A DNA stretch of 33,815 bases from Armatimonadota bacterium (GTDB lineage: Bacteria > Armatimonadota > Armatimonadia > Armatimonadales > Capsulimonadaceae). Of the stretch, positions 15,799-24,571 are shown piece by piece (position 1 is the first letter of the stretch; the number at the start of each line of letters is the position of its first letter). The notes below the pieces were generated by a model. It was not told the DNA's origin. It did not search any database and was given only the letters and a program-made list of their open reading frames with translations. Position numbers and translations under genes: made by a program. Location: positions 2,722 to 36,536 of the forward strand of contig PLAD01000222.1 of NCBI GenBank assembly GCA_003134215.1, in the 5' to 3' direction.

Positions 15799-16768
15799 CG
15801 AACATTTTCGCGCTTTGCCATGCTACGTTCGCCGGCCAACCTTTACGCTGCGATTTTGAGAGCCATCCCGACCGATATAGCGTGTTCGTCCACATGTCAT
15901 ATCCCATCCCTGCCATGTAAGAGTTCCATGGCTTGAAGGTGCCGGCATAATGATAAATTGCTGCAGAACCACGGAGCTCTTCCGCTCGCTCGGCATAGAC
16001 CGCATGATCGGGCCACGTCGGATCCTTCAGGATTTTCCCCAGAAATGCCGGAGCAAAGTTCCATTCGACGTCTAACATCCCCCATTTACCGGCGAGGACG
16101 GCATTAAGACTATCTTGGTCGGCCCAGCGAATGTATTCGGAATGACTGGTCGTATACTGAAGACAGGCTTCAGTGATGCTGTCTTGCCGCCATTTTTTGA
16201 GGTTGATCATCAGGACGCCGGAATTGAAATATGGGGTGTCCGGCCGCAGCCCAATTTTATCGAAGTTTCGCAAGCCAAGCAGCGACGACACGACGGGTAT
16301 CGCCATATCTCTTCCCGCAAGAGCATGCCATGGCTCAATTGGCACGCTCCATAGCTTGCTTATATCGGCGGCAATGAGCACGTCGCAATCGAGGTACAGA
16401 ATACGGTCGCAGCCTTCCGGGATCAGACGGTCCAGAAGGAGCCGAGTATAGTTGTCTGCCGTAAATCGAAAATTAACAGGGAGGTTTTGCAAGCAGCTAA
16501 GGTCCGGATGCACGACCTTCAAGATTACGTTCAACTGAGGAAAGTCACTTACAATCCGATTTAAGCCTTGTTGACTTTCTTCCGACAAATCACTGCTGAA
16601 GACATAGATGACAAGAGACGAAGCTGGCTGCAGGTGTTCGAGTAACGAGTAAAGCGCCACGGCAAGCGGCGTAGCGAAGCGCTCGTTTACGCAGAAGGCA
16701 ACCGCCATGCCGGGTTCACATGCATCTGACCGCCCACTTGTCGCATCATTCTCCTTGATCATGCTCAT
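15737..16768 (-). CDS. Family 8 glycosyltransferase (LgtC/galactosyltransferase type)
   Basis: A 343-residue retaining-type GT8 enzyme. It has the N-terminal AVAFCVNERFATPL strand, the metal-binding D127-C-D129 in RILYLDCDVLI, YFNSGVLMINLKKW, the DQD at 217-219 and the C-terminal HYAGTFKPW (273-281), whose His completes the Mn2+ site in LgtC. These enzymes transfer a sugar from UDP-Gal or UDP-Glc; the donor is not determined here. It is the last gene of the leftward glycosyltransferase operon, four bases after the GT2 stop. No clear Shine-Dalgarno sequence precedes the ATG. Its 3' end overlaps the convergent Wzt-like gene by 62 bases. Confidence 0.9.
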   Translation of the reverse strand: MSMIKENDATSGRSDACEPGMAVAFCVNERFATPLAVALYSLLEHLQPASSLVIYVFSSDLSEESQQGLNRIVSDFPQLNVILKVVHPDLSCLQNLPVNFRFTADNYTRLLLDRLIPEGCDRILYLDCDVLIAADISKLWSVPIEPWHALAGRDMAIPVVSSLLGLRNFDKIGLRPDTPYFNSGVLMINLKKWRQDSITEACLQYTTSHSEYIRWADQDSLNAVLAGKWGMLDVEWNFAPAFLGKILKDPTWPDHAVYAERAEELRGSAAIYHYAGTFKPWNSYMAGMGYDMWTNTLYRSGWLSKSQRKGWPANVAWQSAKMFVTATNERRRALYYEWRQSRR

Positions 16769-16772
16769 TTAA

Positions 16773-17750
16773 TTACTGACGCCTAATAAATTTGATGAAG
16801 TTTCTCGGTGAATGTTTGGCTGTTTTCATAACAGTTTGCACCGCAAGAAGTGCGTTCATCGGGACGGCCTTCCACTGACCTCTGAAAGTTCTTAGTAATG
16901 TCATGGCGGCATAGTTGAACGCGATTCGGCCCAGCAAAAATGCTCGCTCTTCGTCGGTAAGAAGCTCATAGTGGCGGCTAAACATTGTCTGTGCATCGTT
17001 AATAAAGAGCTTTTGCACAAATTCCACCCTGTCCCCGCTGTCGCATATGTTGTCTCCATCCACTCGTTTTATCCACAATGGAAACATTGTAAATGCAATT
17101 CTGGTGGGTTTGTTAAGGACGATGTCGAGCAGTAAACATCCGTCATCTGCAATGTGTAGGCCGCTTGCCCAACCGTAGGTTTCAACGGTCGAACGTCGCA
17201 TCAACAAGGCTGAGGATGGGGAAACGCACATGTCAAGATACATGGCTCGGACCGCAGGCGGCTCCATAAGGCGCCATCCGAAACAATCGCTGTGTTTGAA
17301 ATCCCACCACCGGTACCCTCTTTCAAAGAAGCTCCTGTATCGTTTTCCAGACGGATCTATATTGGCTGAGTTGGAGAATACGAAATCGACATCAAGTGTT
17401 TGTAGAGCCTCCAGGCTTCGCTCAAGAAATTGAGGTTTCCATATGTCGTCAGAGTCAAGCGAACAAAGGTACTCGCCGGTTGCGTATTTCAATCCGGCAT
17501 TCCTTGCCGCGGCTTGCCGTTGATTCGCCTGATAAACGTATTTAACGTCGGGCATCGCGCTGACCAGCTCCCGGGTATTGTCCGTCGAGCCGTCATCAAC
17601 AACTATGATTTGCGTTTTCTTGTATGTCTGCGCCCTAATGCTGTCCAAAGCCTCTAAAAGGAACTCCGCCCGATTGTAAGTTGGAACAACAATTGAAACA
17701 AGGCCAGGTTCGAAATCGGCGGCGTTCGGCTGTGCGTTTTTAACGTGCAT
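16773..17750 (-). CDS. Family 2 glycosyltransferase (GT-A)
   Basis: A 325-residue soluble GT2. It shows VSIVVPTYNRAEFL, VVDDGSTDNT with DDGSTD at 52-57, and the DxD-type D99-S-D101-D102 in LCSLDSDDIWKP. A C-terminal basic tail (RNFIKFIRRQ) could touch the membrane. It would transfer a sugar from a nucleotide donor to a growing glycan. The ATG at 17750 overlaps the 3' end of the preceding GT4 gene by 11 bases, and the following GT8 starts four bases after its stop, so all three are one transcription unit. The specific sugar is not predictable. Confidence 0.9.
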   Translation of the reverse strand: MHVKNAQPNAADFEPGLVSIVVPTYNRAEFLLEALDSIRAQTYKKTQIIVVDDGSTDNTRELVSAMPDVKYVYQANQRQAAARNAGLKYATGEYLCSLDSDDIWKPQFLERSLEALQTLDVDFVFSNSANIDPSGKRYRSFFERGYRWWDFKHSDCFGWRLMEPPAVRAMYLDMCVSPSSALLMRRSTVETYGWASGLHIADDGCLLLDIVLNKPTRIAFTMFPLWIKRVDGDNICDSGDRVEFVQKLFINDAQTMFSRHYELLTDEERAFLLGRIAFNYAAMTLLRTFRGQWKAVPMNALLAVQTVMKTAKHSPRNFIKFIRRQ

Positions 17751-18999
17751 TGCAGACCTCTATCAGCTTGGCTGCAAACGACCGTCCACCGTCGGTTTTG
17801 ACGAGTCGACGAATCTGAATTGCGGCCTGCCGCCCCATCGCTTCCCATTTGTCTCTGCTCAACCACGCTCGTTCCATTACTTTATCAAATCCCTGTGCGG
17901 TTGCGCTTTCTGCGACGAAACCAGTGTTGCCGTCATCGATTACTTCTGCGCTCCCGCCGGCCGGCGTCACGATACATGGTCTTCCGCAGTACATTGCTTC
18001 GACCACAGTAGCCGGCAGCCCCTCGGCCCGCGACGACATTACCAGTACTTGGTGCGAGCGCCAAACGTCGGTAACGTCATTGGTAGTTCCTGCGAATCGG
18101 ATGTTTTCGACATTCAGAAGCTTCGCCATTCCCTTAATGCCATTATCGTATTCTCCGCGCCCGAACACCGACACGTCGACCGGTCTTTCGCGCCATTTAT
18201 TTTGCGCCAAGACGCGTAGGAGAATGTCCTGACCTTTTTCCTGAGGGCATAACCTTCCTATTGTCGCAATTCTGTACCTCTCATTCACGGTTTCAGGCCA
18301 AGCCAATGGCTGCTCTACCGGAGTCGTGACCGGACTTCGGACAACTTCGGCGTGCGGAAATCGCGTTCCGATTTGCAACTCCGTTAATTCTCTATTGTGC
18401 TCTGAAACAAAATATACTTTTTGTGCTCCGAAAAAGGCGTTTGCCATAGGTTCGCGAACATGATCAGGCGGAAATATCCATTCACTTGCTTTATGCGAAA
18501 TTAAAACATATGGGATGTTCAGTCGCAAGCATGCTATTGCAAATTCTGTCCCGTCGAAATTACCGCCTTGAGACACCACTACCAAATCAGGCTTCAGCTC
18601 CTCAAGTCTGAGGGCCAGCCAAAAGAACTGGCGACTGAAATCCGGATGAAGTCGATGTCGGTGACGAAAAGGAACGATCCAAGATGGCGGCTTGAGCTTA
18701 AGAAATCGGTCGACGCTATCGCTTTTATCGGCGCTGAAATCTTCGACCGATATTCCAGCACCTGTCAATTCCTTAATTGAATCGTGCTCAAAGTCGACGC
18801 AGGACTTTATCACCGCTACCCTGTGGCCATCAGCCAAAAGACATTTGGCTGTTTCGAACCAGAGCACCTCGCATCCACCCCAAGGATCAGGGCACCAGCT
18901 CAAAATAACGATGTTTTTCCGGATATCTTGAGTTTTAGAGGCGCTTGAAGTAAAAGTGGCGGCCGATCCCGACGATCCATTAGAAGTATTTTGTTTCAC
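17740..18999 (-). CDS. Family 4 glycosyltransferase (GT-B)
   Basis: The GTG at 18999 is chosen over the upstream ATG at 19092 because it overlaps the previous gene's stop by four bases (GTGA), the coupling used throughout this locus, and because the upstream 31 residues look non-conserved. It gives 419 residues. The N-terminal Rossmann domain starts with NIVILSWCPDPWGGCEVLW. The nucleotide-sugar-binding half has GRLCPQEKGQD (with the conserved Arg and Lys) and an EX7E motif in RAEGLPATVVEAM, as expected for an active retaining GT4. The protein is clearly related to the C-terminal half of the next upstream gene product, for example both read SEH then LTELQIG, so the two arose by tandem duplication. 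Confidence 0.88.
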   Translation of the reverse strand: MKQNTSNGSSGSAATFTSSASKTQDIRKNIVILSWCPDPWGGCEVLWFETAKCLLADGHRVAVIKSCVDFEHDSIKELTGAGISVEDFSADKSDSVDRFLKLKPPSWIVPFRHRHRLHPDFSRQFFWLALRLEELKPDLVVVSQGGNFDGTEFAIACLRLNIPYVLISHKASEWIFPPDHVREPMANAFFGAQKVYFVSEHNRELTELQIGTRFPHAEVVRSPVTTPVEQPLAWPETVNERYRIATIGRLCPQEKGQDILLRVLAQNKWRERPVDVSVFGRGEYDNGIKGMAKLLNVENIRFAGTTNDVTDVWRSHQVLVMSSRAEGLPATVVEAMYCGRPCIVTPAGGSAEVIDDGNTGFVAESATAQGFDKVMERAWLSRDKWEAMGRQAAIQIRRLVKTDGGRSFAAKLIEVCNAR

Positions 19000-20891
19000 G
19001 CGCCCGCCAATCGTTCTGCCAAATCTTTCGCAGCATGCGGACTCAGACGGACTCGAATACGTTTCGCCGCTTCGCATCCTATATATTCCCACCGGTCCTT
19101 AAGCTGCCAGGCATGCTCCAATACTCTGTCCAAATCAGTCTCGCCTTGTCCTTCCATACAGAAACCAGTCACGCCATGTTCGACGAACTCTGAGTCACAG
19201 TGGGGAGAAGTCATTATGGCCGGGCGGCCGCAAGCAAGCGCTTCAACGACATGCTGAGACTTGTTCTGCGAAATTGACGGAACTACGACGGCGTGATGCG
19301 TATGCCAGGGGATAGCGTCTTCGTCGTAATCTGAAAATGTTACGTTGTTAAGTTGAAGGAAGTCTGCGGCGCTTCTTAACGATTTACCTTCATTTACGTG
19401 ACCGTAGAAAGTGATGTCAATCGGTCTTTCCTGCCACTTTTTCTGGGCTAACAGCTTCAGCAACATGTCCTGACGATCTTCATTGACACTGAAAGTGCCC
19501 AGACACGCCAATCGGACCCGCCCGCTTTCTCCCTGTGGCCATCGAAGCGGACCGTGTTCAGGAAATCGGTAAAAATCCTGGACGATTTCAGCCCGGGAAA
19601 GCTTTACGCCTATTTGCAGTTCGGTGAGCTGCTTATCGTGTTCTGAAGTGAAGAACACTGACTTAGCGCTTTGGTAGATGAATTTCATGTCAGCATGTAT
19701 GGGATCCGGGGGCCATAGTTGATCGAAAGCTCGATGGACGATCAATATATAGGGATAACCGTGGTCCAGGCAGGCGCCGGCCAGCATCAGTCCGTCAACG
19801 TTTCGACTCAGACAAACGATCGCTAACTGAGGATTGATCGAGAGCAATCGCGCTTTCAACCGGCGATACCTGCCGTCGATCCAAGCTGCCGGCCGGTACC
19901 TATATGGAACAAGTGAGCGAAGATAATTCACAGCCGCCGGAGTCGAGTCGGCATTGTAGTCATTTAAGTCGATATTGCAGCGTATCAACTCTTTGATGCG
20001 CTCGTGATTTCCGTCAACCGCATATTTAACCACAGAAACCTGGTGCCCGCCCTTTGATATATGCGTTGCCATACCGAACCAGAGTTCGTCGGATTCAGAC
20101 CATGGTTCCGTGCCGCCGACGAGAAATGCAAACTCTCTCTTCGTGGATTTGTCAACAAGACAATTTATTCTCGCATAGATCTCCTTGTTGATATCGCTTT
20201 TACTCATCCCATCCGTTCTGAATGGAGGCCCAAAAGCTACAGTCGCCTTATTGCCCTTTTTCCAGGTATTGCTGTTTCCCAGACAAGAAGGCAAAATTGA
20301 TAGATTGTATTTGTAGGCGACGGTAGCCGCAAGCGAGCCCAGGTCATCGGCGCCGTTCAATGCTTCCCAGTGTTCCTTGGTTTGCGGAAATATCATTACT
20401 GGTTCTTGCCGACTAACAGCGCCTTCTATGTCCTTTAGTAGACGCCGCTGACCAGACACCGACGGCTTTTCGGTTAAGATCATATTATTACAAGTTGACA
20501 TTCCGGCTCTGAGGAAAGGATTGCTGAAATATAATTCTAACCATTTCTGCCACCCGTACTTCGGAGAGTCGAAGAAGCCGGAGTTCGAAACACCCTGGAT
20601 TTCTTTGTCAAAACGGTCCTTGACGATCCTCCTGTATACGAAAGAATCAGGCGGTCGATGATAAGGGAGCAAACAGCGAACGTAAAAAGTAGGCCACAAC
20701 TCGGTGCGCCGCATGAGGAGGTGGTTTGACACGAGAACAAATGGGCCTTCCGCAACGGATGCCAGATGCTCGCCGCCGGAGACCGTCAAATCGAATGTAG
20801 CACACCGGCGCTGAAGAAATGCGATATAGGGTCGTATAACCAGATGGCCCCAAAGGGTGCCCAGCATCTTTACAAACGGCTGGAAATCCAT
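18996..20891 (-). CDS. Fusion of a divergent PlsC-like acyltransferase domain and a degenerate GT4-like domain
   Basis: A 631-residue protein. Residues 1-250 resemble the PlsC/lysophospholipid acyltransferase fold: VSNHLLMRRTELWP (H57) where H-x4-D is expected, IFPQTKEHW where FPEGTR is expected, ILPSC and FGPPF. The acidic residue of H-x4-D is Arg62. Residues 253-631 match the neighbouring GT4 in length and order, but the phosphate-binding Arg and Lys are Thr466 and Asp472 (GTFSVNEDRQD), and the first Glu of EX7E is Gln542. Both halves may therefore be catalytically altered or serve a binding role. It opens the leftward glycosyltransferase operon; a sigma-54-like promoter lies about 100 bases upstream. 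The frame is intact, so it is not an obvious pseudogene. Confidence 0.75.
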   Translation of the reverse strand: MDFQPFVKMLGTLWGHLVIRPYIAFLQRRCATFDLTVSGGEHLASVAEGPFVLVSNHLLMRRTELWPTFYVRCLLPYHRPPDSFVYRRIVKDRFDKEIQGVSNSGFFDSPKYGWQKWLELYFSNPFLRAGMSTCNNMILTEKPSVSGQRRLLKDIEGAVSRQEPVMIFPQTKEHWEALNGADDLGSLAATVAYKYNLSILPSCLGNSNTWKKGNKATVAFGPPFRTDGMSKSDINKEIYARINCLVDKSTKREFAFLVGGTEPWSESDELWFGMATHISKGGHQVSVVKYAVDGNHERIKELIRCNIDLNDYNADSTPAAVNYLRSLVPYRYRPAAWIDGRYRRLKARLLSINPQLAIVCLSRNVDGLMLAGACLDHGYPYILIVHRAFDQLWPPDPIHADMKFIYQSAKSVFFTSEHDKQLTELQIGVKLSRAEIVQDFYRFPEHGPLRWPQGESGRVRLACLGTFSVNEDRQDMLLKLLAQKKWQERPIDITFYGHVNEGKSLRSAADFLQLNNVTFSDYDEDAIPWHTHHAVVVPSISQNKSQHVVEALACGRPAIMTSPHCDSEFVEHGVTGFCMEGQGETDLDRVLEHAWQLKDRWEYIGCEAAKRIRVRLSPHAAKDLAERLAGA

Positions 20892-20987
20892 CCTGAGTAA
20901 CTGTTATCCTTACTTATTCGCTCCGTATAAACGATAAAGTTATCGTCGCAGGCAGTTGTTGTGCATTAAACGTATTGCACTAATGTT

Positions 20988-21003
20988 GCACAAACCGTGC
21001 CAG
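20988..21003 (-). promoter_or_regulatory. Sigma-54-like (-24/-12) promoter of the glycosyltransferase operon
   Basis: On the minus strand: TGGCACGGTTTGTGCA, one mismatch from TGGCACG-n4-TTGCA, with the correct GG-to-GC spacing. Transcription would begin near 20977, leaving an 86-base leader before the ATG at 20891. It nearly equals the element at 10765-10781. A GTGCA/TGCAC inverted pair lies in the leader (about 20961-20980). Confidence 0.6.
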
Positions 21004-21029
21004 AAATGTGAATATAGCGACTGAGGGGA

Positions 21030-21056
21030 GCGCTGCACGATCTGATCGTGCAGCGC
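21030..21056. terminator. Perfect 13-base-arm hairpin after the prepilin-like gene
   Basis: GCGCTGCACGATC and GATCGTGCAGCGC flank a single T, an exact inverted repeat seven bases past the prepilin-like stop. No T-run follows in the leftward direction, so it may terminate with help or protect the transcript's 3' end. It also insulates the sigma-54-like promoter just beyond. Confidence 0.55.
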
Positions 21057-21062
21057 AGTCGT

Positions 21063-22037
21063 TTAGACCGGGCTGAAGGTTGCGGAATAGCCCTGAGCGT
21101 TGGCAGTACCTGCGGCGGACGGTTCTATGGCTGTCGTGCCCCAGTTGGTCTTATCGAACGGGTCCGTCGCTGAAACCGCGGAATAGCCGGGAGAAACCGA
21201 TCCAGGAAGCATCCACTTTACATGTCCGTCGGCGAACACAAAGTTTGAGCCGCCTGCGTGCACACCGGTTGCGCTTTTGTAGCACATGGCATTTGCTGCG
21301 CAGGGAGACGTAAAACTAGGCGTAACGACCGCAGCGGCGATTGCTCCGCCCAGAACACCCGTGGCAAGGGATTCGGCGTCGTCAACACCATTGTAATTTC
21401 CTCCTCCATTCCGCTGCCACGTGATGCCGTTTCCTGTCGGACTGTAATACTCGTTGTCCCGGTTTCCGACCCCGTTATTTCTAAACTCGGTTGAGTTGTT
21501 GTAAGGCGCGAAGTCACCTTGCTCCTCGTACAAAAGGACAGTGTTCGCCGGGGCATTTTCTGCACTTGTTACGGTCCCCATCACGCCGCTGCCTTTGATG
21601 AACGTATGACCGCCGGCAGTAAAATCGGTTCCAAGCAGCGCCTGATTGGCGGAATACGAAATCGGGAACATTTTGAAGAGCACTCCGCCGCTGACGTTCG
21701 TCCCTACCTGGCCGTTATTTGGCACCACTGTCGGGTCGTCCGGGCACTGATAAACATTGATGCTATTGACATATGCGTAGAGCGGTCCTGCCCACGCAAA
21801 GCCTTCGTCATTGCTGGAAGTTCCTTCCGGATACAGCTCGTCATAGTCCTGCGTATATTGTAAGAATGCAAGTCCAAGCTGCTTTTCATTGCTTTGGCAG
21901 GTGCTCTGACGAGCCTTCTCTCGTGCAGTGGCAAAGACAGGGAACAAAATCGCGGCGAGTAACGCTATTATTGCTATTACAACTAAAAGTTCTATAAGTG
22001 TAAAACCAAGAGCTTTGCAAGGATACTTACTTTTCAT
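21063..22037 (-). CDS. DUF1559-type prepilin-like secreted protein
   Basis: A 324-residue protein with a type IV prepilin N-terminus: a short basic leader, cleavage expected after Gly11, then F12-TLIE with Glu16 and a hydrophobic helix, followed by [19 protein letters not shown]. The C-terminal region contains H-x9-DG in [17 protein letters not shown], the hallmark of the large DUF1559 family common in Planctomycetota and Armatimonadota. Such proteins are thought to be pseudopilins processed by PilD-type peptidase; individual roles are unknown. The Thr/Asn/Gly-rich middle suits a surface protein. The start is supported by AGAAGGA upstream. An AAACGTTT palindrome (22067-22074) lies 30 bases upstream and may be a regulatory site. 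Confidence 0.9.
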   Translation of the reverse strand: MKSKYPCKALGFTLIELLVVIAIIALLAAILFPVFATAREKARQSTCQSNEKQLGLAFLQYTQDYDELYPEGTSSNDEGFAWAGPLYAYVNSINVYQCPDDPTVVPNNGQVGTNVSGGVLFKMFPISYSANQALLGTDFTAGGHTFIKGSGVMGTVTSAENAPANTVLLYEEQGDFAPYNNSTEFRNNGVGNRDNEYYSPTGNGITWQRNGGGNYNGVDDAESLATGVLGGAIAAAVVTPSFTSPCAANAMCYKSATGVHAGGSNFVFADGHVKWMLPGSVSPGYSAVSATDPFDKTNWGTTAIEPSAAGTANAQGYSATFSPV

Positions 22038-22477
22038 GATCTATATTCCTTCTGTTAGGAGCAGTTAAACGTTTGCACAAATTCACATAGGCTTTGTATG
22101 CTTTCGATATTACCCGCTCAGAACCAGTGAAATCAACCCTGATACGGCTGATTTATATTAAAATACAGCTACAAAAGAACAAAAATAACTAATTCCCATA
22201 GGATTAATGTTAATAACATCTGGAGGTAAGGCCATACTCGAACTGACTATCGTTTGGAAGTGTGGGAGAGAGAGTAAGTGGATGCGATCAAAAGACCGAA
22301 TTTGTTGAGACTAGCCTGAATCGCTAGATTTTGTCGAATCTTTGCAAGACTTTAATATAAATATGGAAGAAAATTGGGTATAAACCGTGATTGTAGTTTG
22401 GTGCTTCTGTATAGCCGATGCACACTTGGATAATTTGTTTTTCTGTTGATGAAGTGTTGTAATGTGGGGCGACGCCG
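22038..22477. other. AT-rich divergent intergenic region, 440 bases
   Basis: No credible gene. It should contain the promoters of the leftward prepilin-like gene and the rightward hypothetical gene. It holds AAACGTTT at 22067-22074. A partial copy of the sigma-54-like sequence lies near 22377-22393 (TATAAACCGTGA on the plus strand), but without the GG and GC pairs. No strong sigma-70 promoter stands out. Confidence 0.5.
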
Positions 22478-23071
22478 ATGAATCCGTTTATTAAATTTCT
22501 TACTGCTTTACAAGGCGACCAGCCTGGTACAGGCGACGAGGATGTCGATTCTCAATCGCGTGTGGATATGCAGCTGCATGAACCTCTCCCTCAGGAAACG
22601 GCGCCGCAAGATGTTAATCTTGCTCAGCGTATTACGCTCGAAGGTGATCCTTCAATAAACCTTGCTCCGAAAATAAGGCGGGAATTTAAACCGGAGAAAG
22701 GCCTGCCGTCATCGCAAGCCGAAGTTGACGCCATCCCAAGTGGACAGAGGACCATTTCCTTTTTTACGTCAAGGCCGGTGCCTGTAACCGCTGTCGCTGT
22801 TATAACAGTATTAATTGGCGGTCAGCCGAGGCAGGTTACTGCAACACACAAGGAAGCTCAGCTTTGCCGAGCCGGCAATGTTCCTCATGTTCGTGCGTTC
22901 AAAATTAAGGATCGGACGATACCCTGGTATGAGTGGAGCAAGTACGACCCCTACAAGCACTATTGGGCAATGGAAGAACGCAACTGGGCAGGCACCGCCA
23001 CTATTATTCCTTGTCTGATGCGTGTAGAAAACTGCGACCCAACTCTCAAGGGCTATTTCAAGGGCGACTGA
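22478..23071 (+). CDS. Hypothetical protein, 197 residues
   Basis: I do not recognise this family. The first 90 residues are polar and probably flexible, with many Gln, Asp, Glu and Pro. The second half (about 92-195) looks folded: strand-rich segments around VTAVAVITVLIGGQPRQVTA, then many aromatics (WYEWSKYDPYKHYWAMEERN) and two Cys residues. There is no signal peptide or membrane helix. The ATG at 22478 follows GGGGCGACG, a poor ribosome site. It converges on the HD-GYP gene, 13 bases away. Its intact frame and consistent composition argue for a real gene. Confidence 0.7.
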   Translation: MNPFIKFLTALQGDQPGTGDEDVDSQSRVDMQLHEPLPQETAPQDVNLAQRITLEGDPSINLAPKIRREFKPEKGLPSSQAEVDAIPSGQRTISFFTSRPVPVTAVAVITVLIGGQPRQVTATHKEAQLCRAGNVPHVRAFKIKDRTIPWYEWSKYDPYKHYWAMEERNWAGTATIIPCLMRVENCDPTLKGYFKGD

Positions 23072-23084
23072 TCGAACGTCCAGT

Positions 23085-24158
23085 TCAACGAGGGACAATC
23101 TCGGACACCTGATCGAAAGAGTTCAAGAACACATCGAGCAGGAAAGGGTCAAAATGCTTTCCTCGCTCTTCACGCATCATAGTGAAAGCCCGGTCAATCG
23201 GGAATGCGGACTTGTACGGCCTGGCGCTTGTCAAAGCGTCAAAGACATCTGCGATAGCGCATATCCGGCTGAGCAATGGAATTTCGTTTCCGCTGATCCC
23301 GTCTGGGTATCCTTTGCCGTCCCAACGTTCATGATGAGACTGCGCAATGACTTGACCGGCTTCCAGTAATTTCGACGATGATCCACCAAGAATCTGTGCG
23401 CCGAACAATGTGTGAAATTGCATTACTCGGCGCTCTTCCGATGTTAAACTAGCCGGCTTCAGCAGAATATCGTCTGCAACTCCGATCTTTCCAACATCGT
23501 GCATCAGAGAAGCATACTTCAAAATGGCAAGATCTTCCCGCGCCAGGCCGATCTTTCCTCCGATGAGGACGCAGTATTTGCTGACCCGTTCGACATGGTC
23601 GGCCGCTTCCGTGTCGCGAAATTCGGCTGCAGCGGCCAGCCTCCGTATTGTGTCGACGTGGGCGTCGTAAATATGCTGCTCTGCAGCGGCCACCTGACGC
23701 AGCGCTTCCACTAATTGATTCGTACGTGCGTCTACCGTGTCTTCTAACGCTCGTTCGCGCCTTTTGACCTCGTCCTGATTTGCTTTTACTTGAAGCTGCG
23801 CAAATAGACGAACTCGGAGTTCCGTCTGATCGATCGGCTTTGCAATGAAATCGTTGGCGCCAAGCTCTACCGACGTTAGCCGATCCTCCAGGCTGTCACT
23901 CGCCGTGACCACAATGATCGGTATGTCGGATGCTTCGGCCGAATTCCGAATTCTGGTGGTTAGTTCATGTCCGTGCATACCTGGCATCATTAAATCCACC
24001 AGCACCAGCTCAATATCGTTGGCGATTAATTCAAGGGCCTCCTGGCCGCTTGAAGCCAGGACAGCTGTATGTCCAAGCCTCTCGATACTTGCTTCTAGTA
24101 AATCCCGGTTGATCTCGGAATCGTCAACCACTAAAATGCGTTTTGCAGCGCCCATCAT
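23085..24158 (-). CDS. Response regulator with HD-GYP domain (putative c-di-GMP phosphodiesterase)
   Basis: A 357-residue protein. Residues 7-120 are a receiver domain: ILVVDDSE, the phosphoacceptor Asp in LVLVDLMMPGM and the conserved Lys in FIAKPID. A helical linker (about 125-165) follows, then an HD-GYP domain with HDVGKIGVADDILLKP, HH...GKGYPDG and IADVFDALTSARPYK, where metal-binding residues are intact. HD-GYP enzymes hydrolyse c-di-GMP to pGpG or GMP. Its ATG overlaps the stop of the single receiver gene by four bases (ATGA), so kinase, receiver and effector form one operon. Phosphorylation by the transporter-kinase two genes upstream is likely but inferred from order. Confidence 0.93.
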   Translation of the reverse strand: MMGAAKRILVVDDSEINRDLLEASIERLGHTAVLASSGQEALELIANDIELVLVDLMMPGMHGHELTTRIRNSAEASDIPIIVVTASDSLEDRLTSVELGANDFIAKPIDQTELRVRLFAQLQVKANQDEVKRRERALEDTVDARTNQLVEALRQVAAAEQHIYDAHVDTIRRLAAAAEFRDTEAADHVERVSKYCVLIGGKIGLAREDLAILKYASLMHDVGKIGVADDILLKPASLTSEERRVMQFHTLFGAQILGGSSSKLLEAGQVIAQSHHERWDGKGYPDGISGNEIPLLSRICAIADVFDALTSARPYKSAFPIDRAFTMMREERGKHFDPFLLDVFLNSFDQVSEIVPR

Positions 24159-24553
24159 CTGCTGCTCATTCTGAGATCGTCGATCTCTTCCATGAGCTTC
24201 TCGATCGATTGAACGAACGTTCGAGTTTGAATTGGTTTTGTCATATAACCTGCGCAGCCGGCGCTTACTGCCGATTCTCGGTCGCCTTGCATCGCGTGGG
24301 CTGAAACGACGACGACCGGAATGTGCACCGTTTTTTCATCCGACTTCAAGCGCTTCGCGGCCTCAAGTCCATCCATCCCAGGCAGCGCAATATCCATAAG
24401 GACCAGATCGGGCTGCAGTCTCGCGATGAGATGCAACGCCTCTTCGGCGGAACGGATACCGAGGACGTTATAACCGTGAATTTCAAGCAGGTCAATTGCC
24501 AGCTCAAGATTAAGTTCGTTATCTTCGACTATGACAATTGTTTTAGTTTTCAT
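24155..24553 (-). CDS. Single-domain response regulator (CheY-like receiver)
   Basis: A 132-residue receiver with TIVIVEDNELNLELAIDLLE, the phosphoacceptor Asp in DLVLMDIALPGMDG, Ser/Ala in VVVSAHAM and Lys in YMTKPIQ. It has no output domain, so it probably relays phosphate or binds a partner. It sits between the sensor kinase (18 bases upstream) and the receiver-HD-GYP gene (four-base overlap). This resembles phosphorelay sets such as those with DivK-type regulators: LEIHGY and SAEEAL near the N-terminus are typical of that subgroup. Confidence 0.92.
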   Translation of the reverse strand: MKTKTIVIVEDNELNLELAIDLLEIHGYNVLGIRSAEEALHLIARLQPDLVLMDIALPGMDGLEAAKRLKSDEKTVHIPVVVVSAHAMQGDRESAVSAGCAGYMTKPIQTRTFVQSIEKLMEEIDDLRMSSR

Positions 24554-24571
24554 AAAATGTGTCGGCCGCTC

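Noticed and set aside
19000-19092. Upstream extension of the GT4 gene to ATG 19092
   Set aside because: It would overlap the fusion gene by 97 bases and adds a non-conserved stretch; GTG 18999 gives the usual GTGA coupling.
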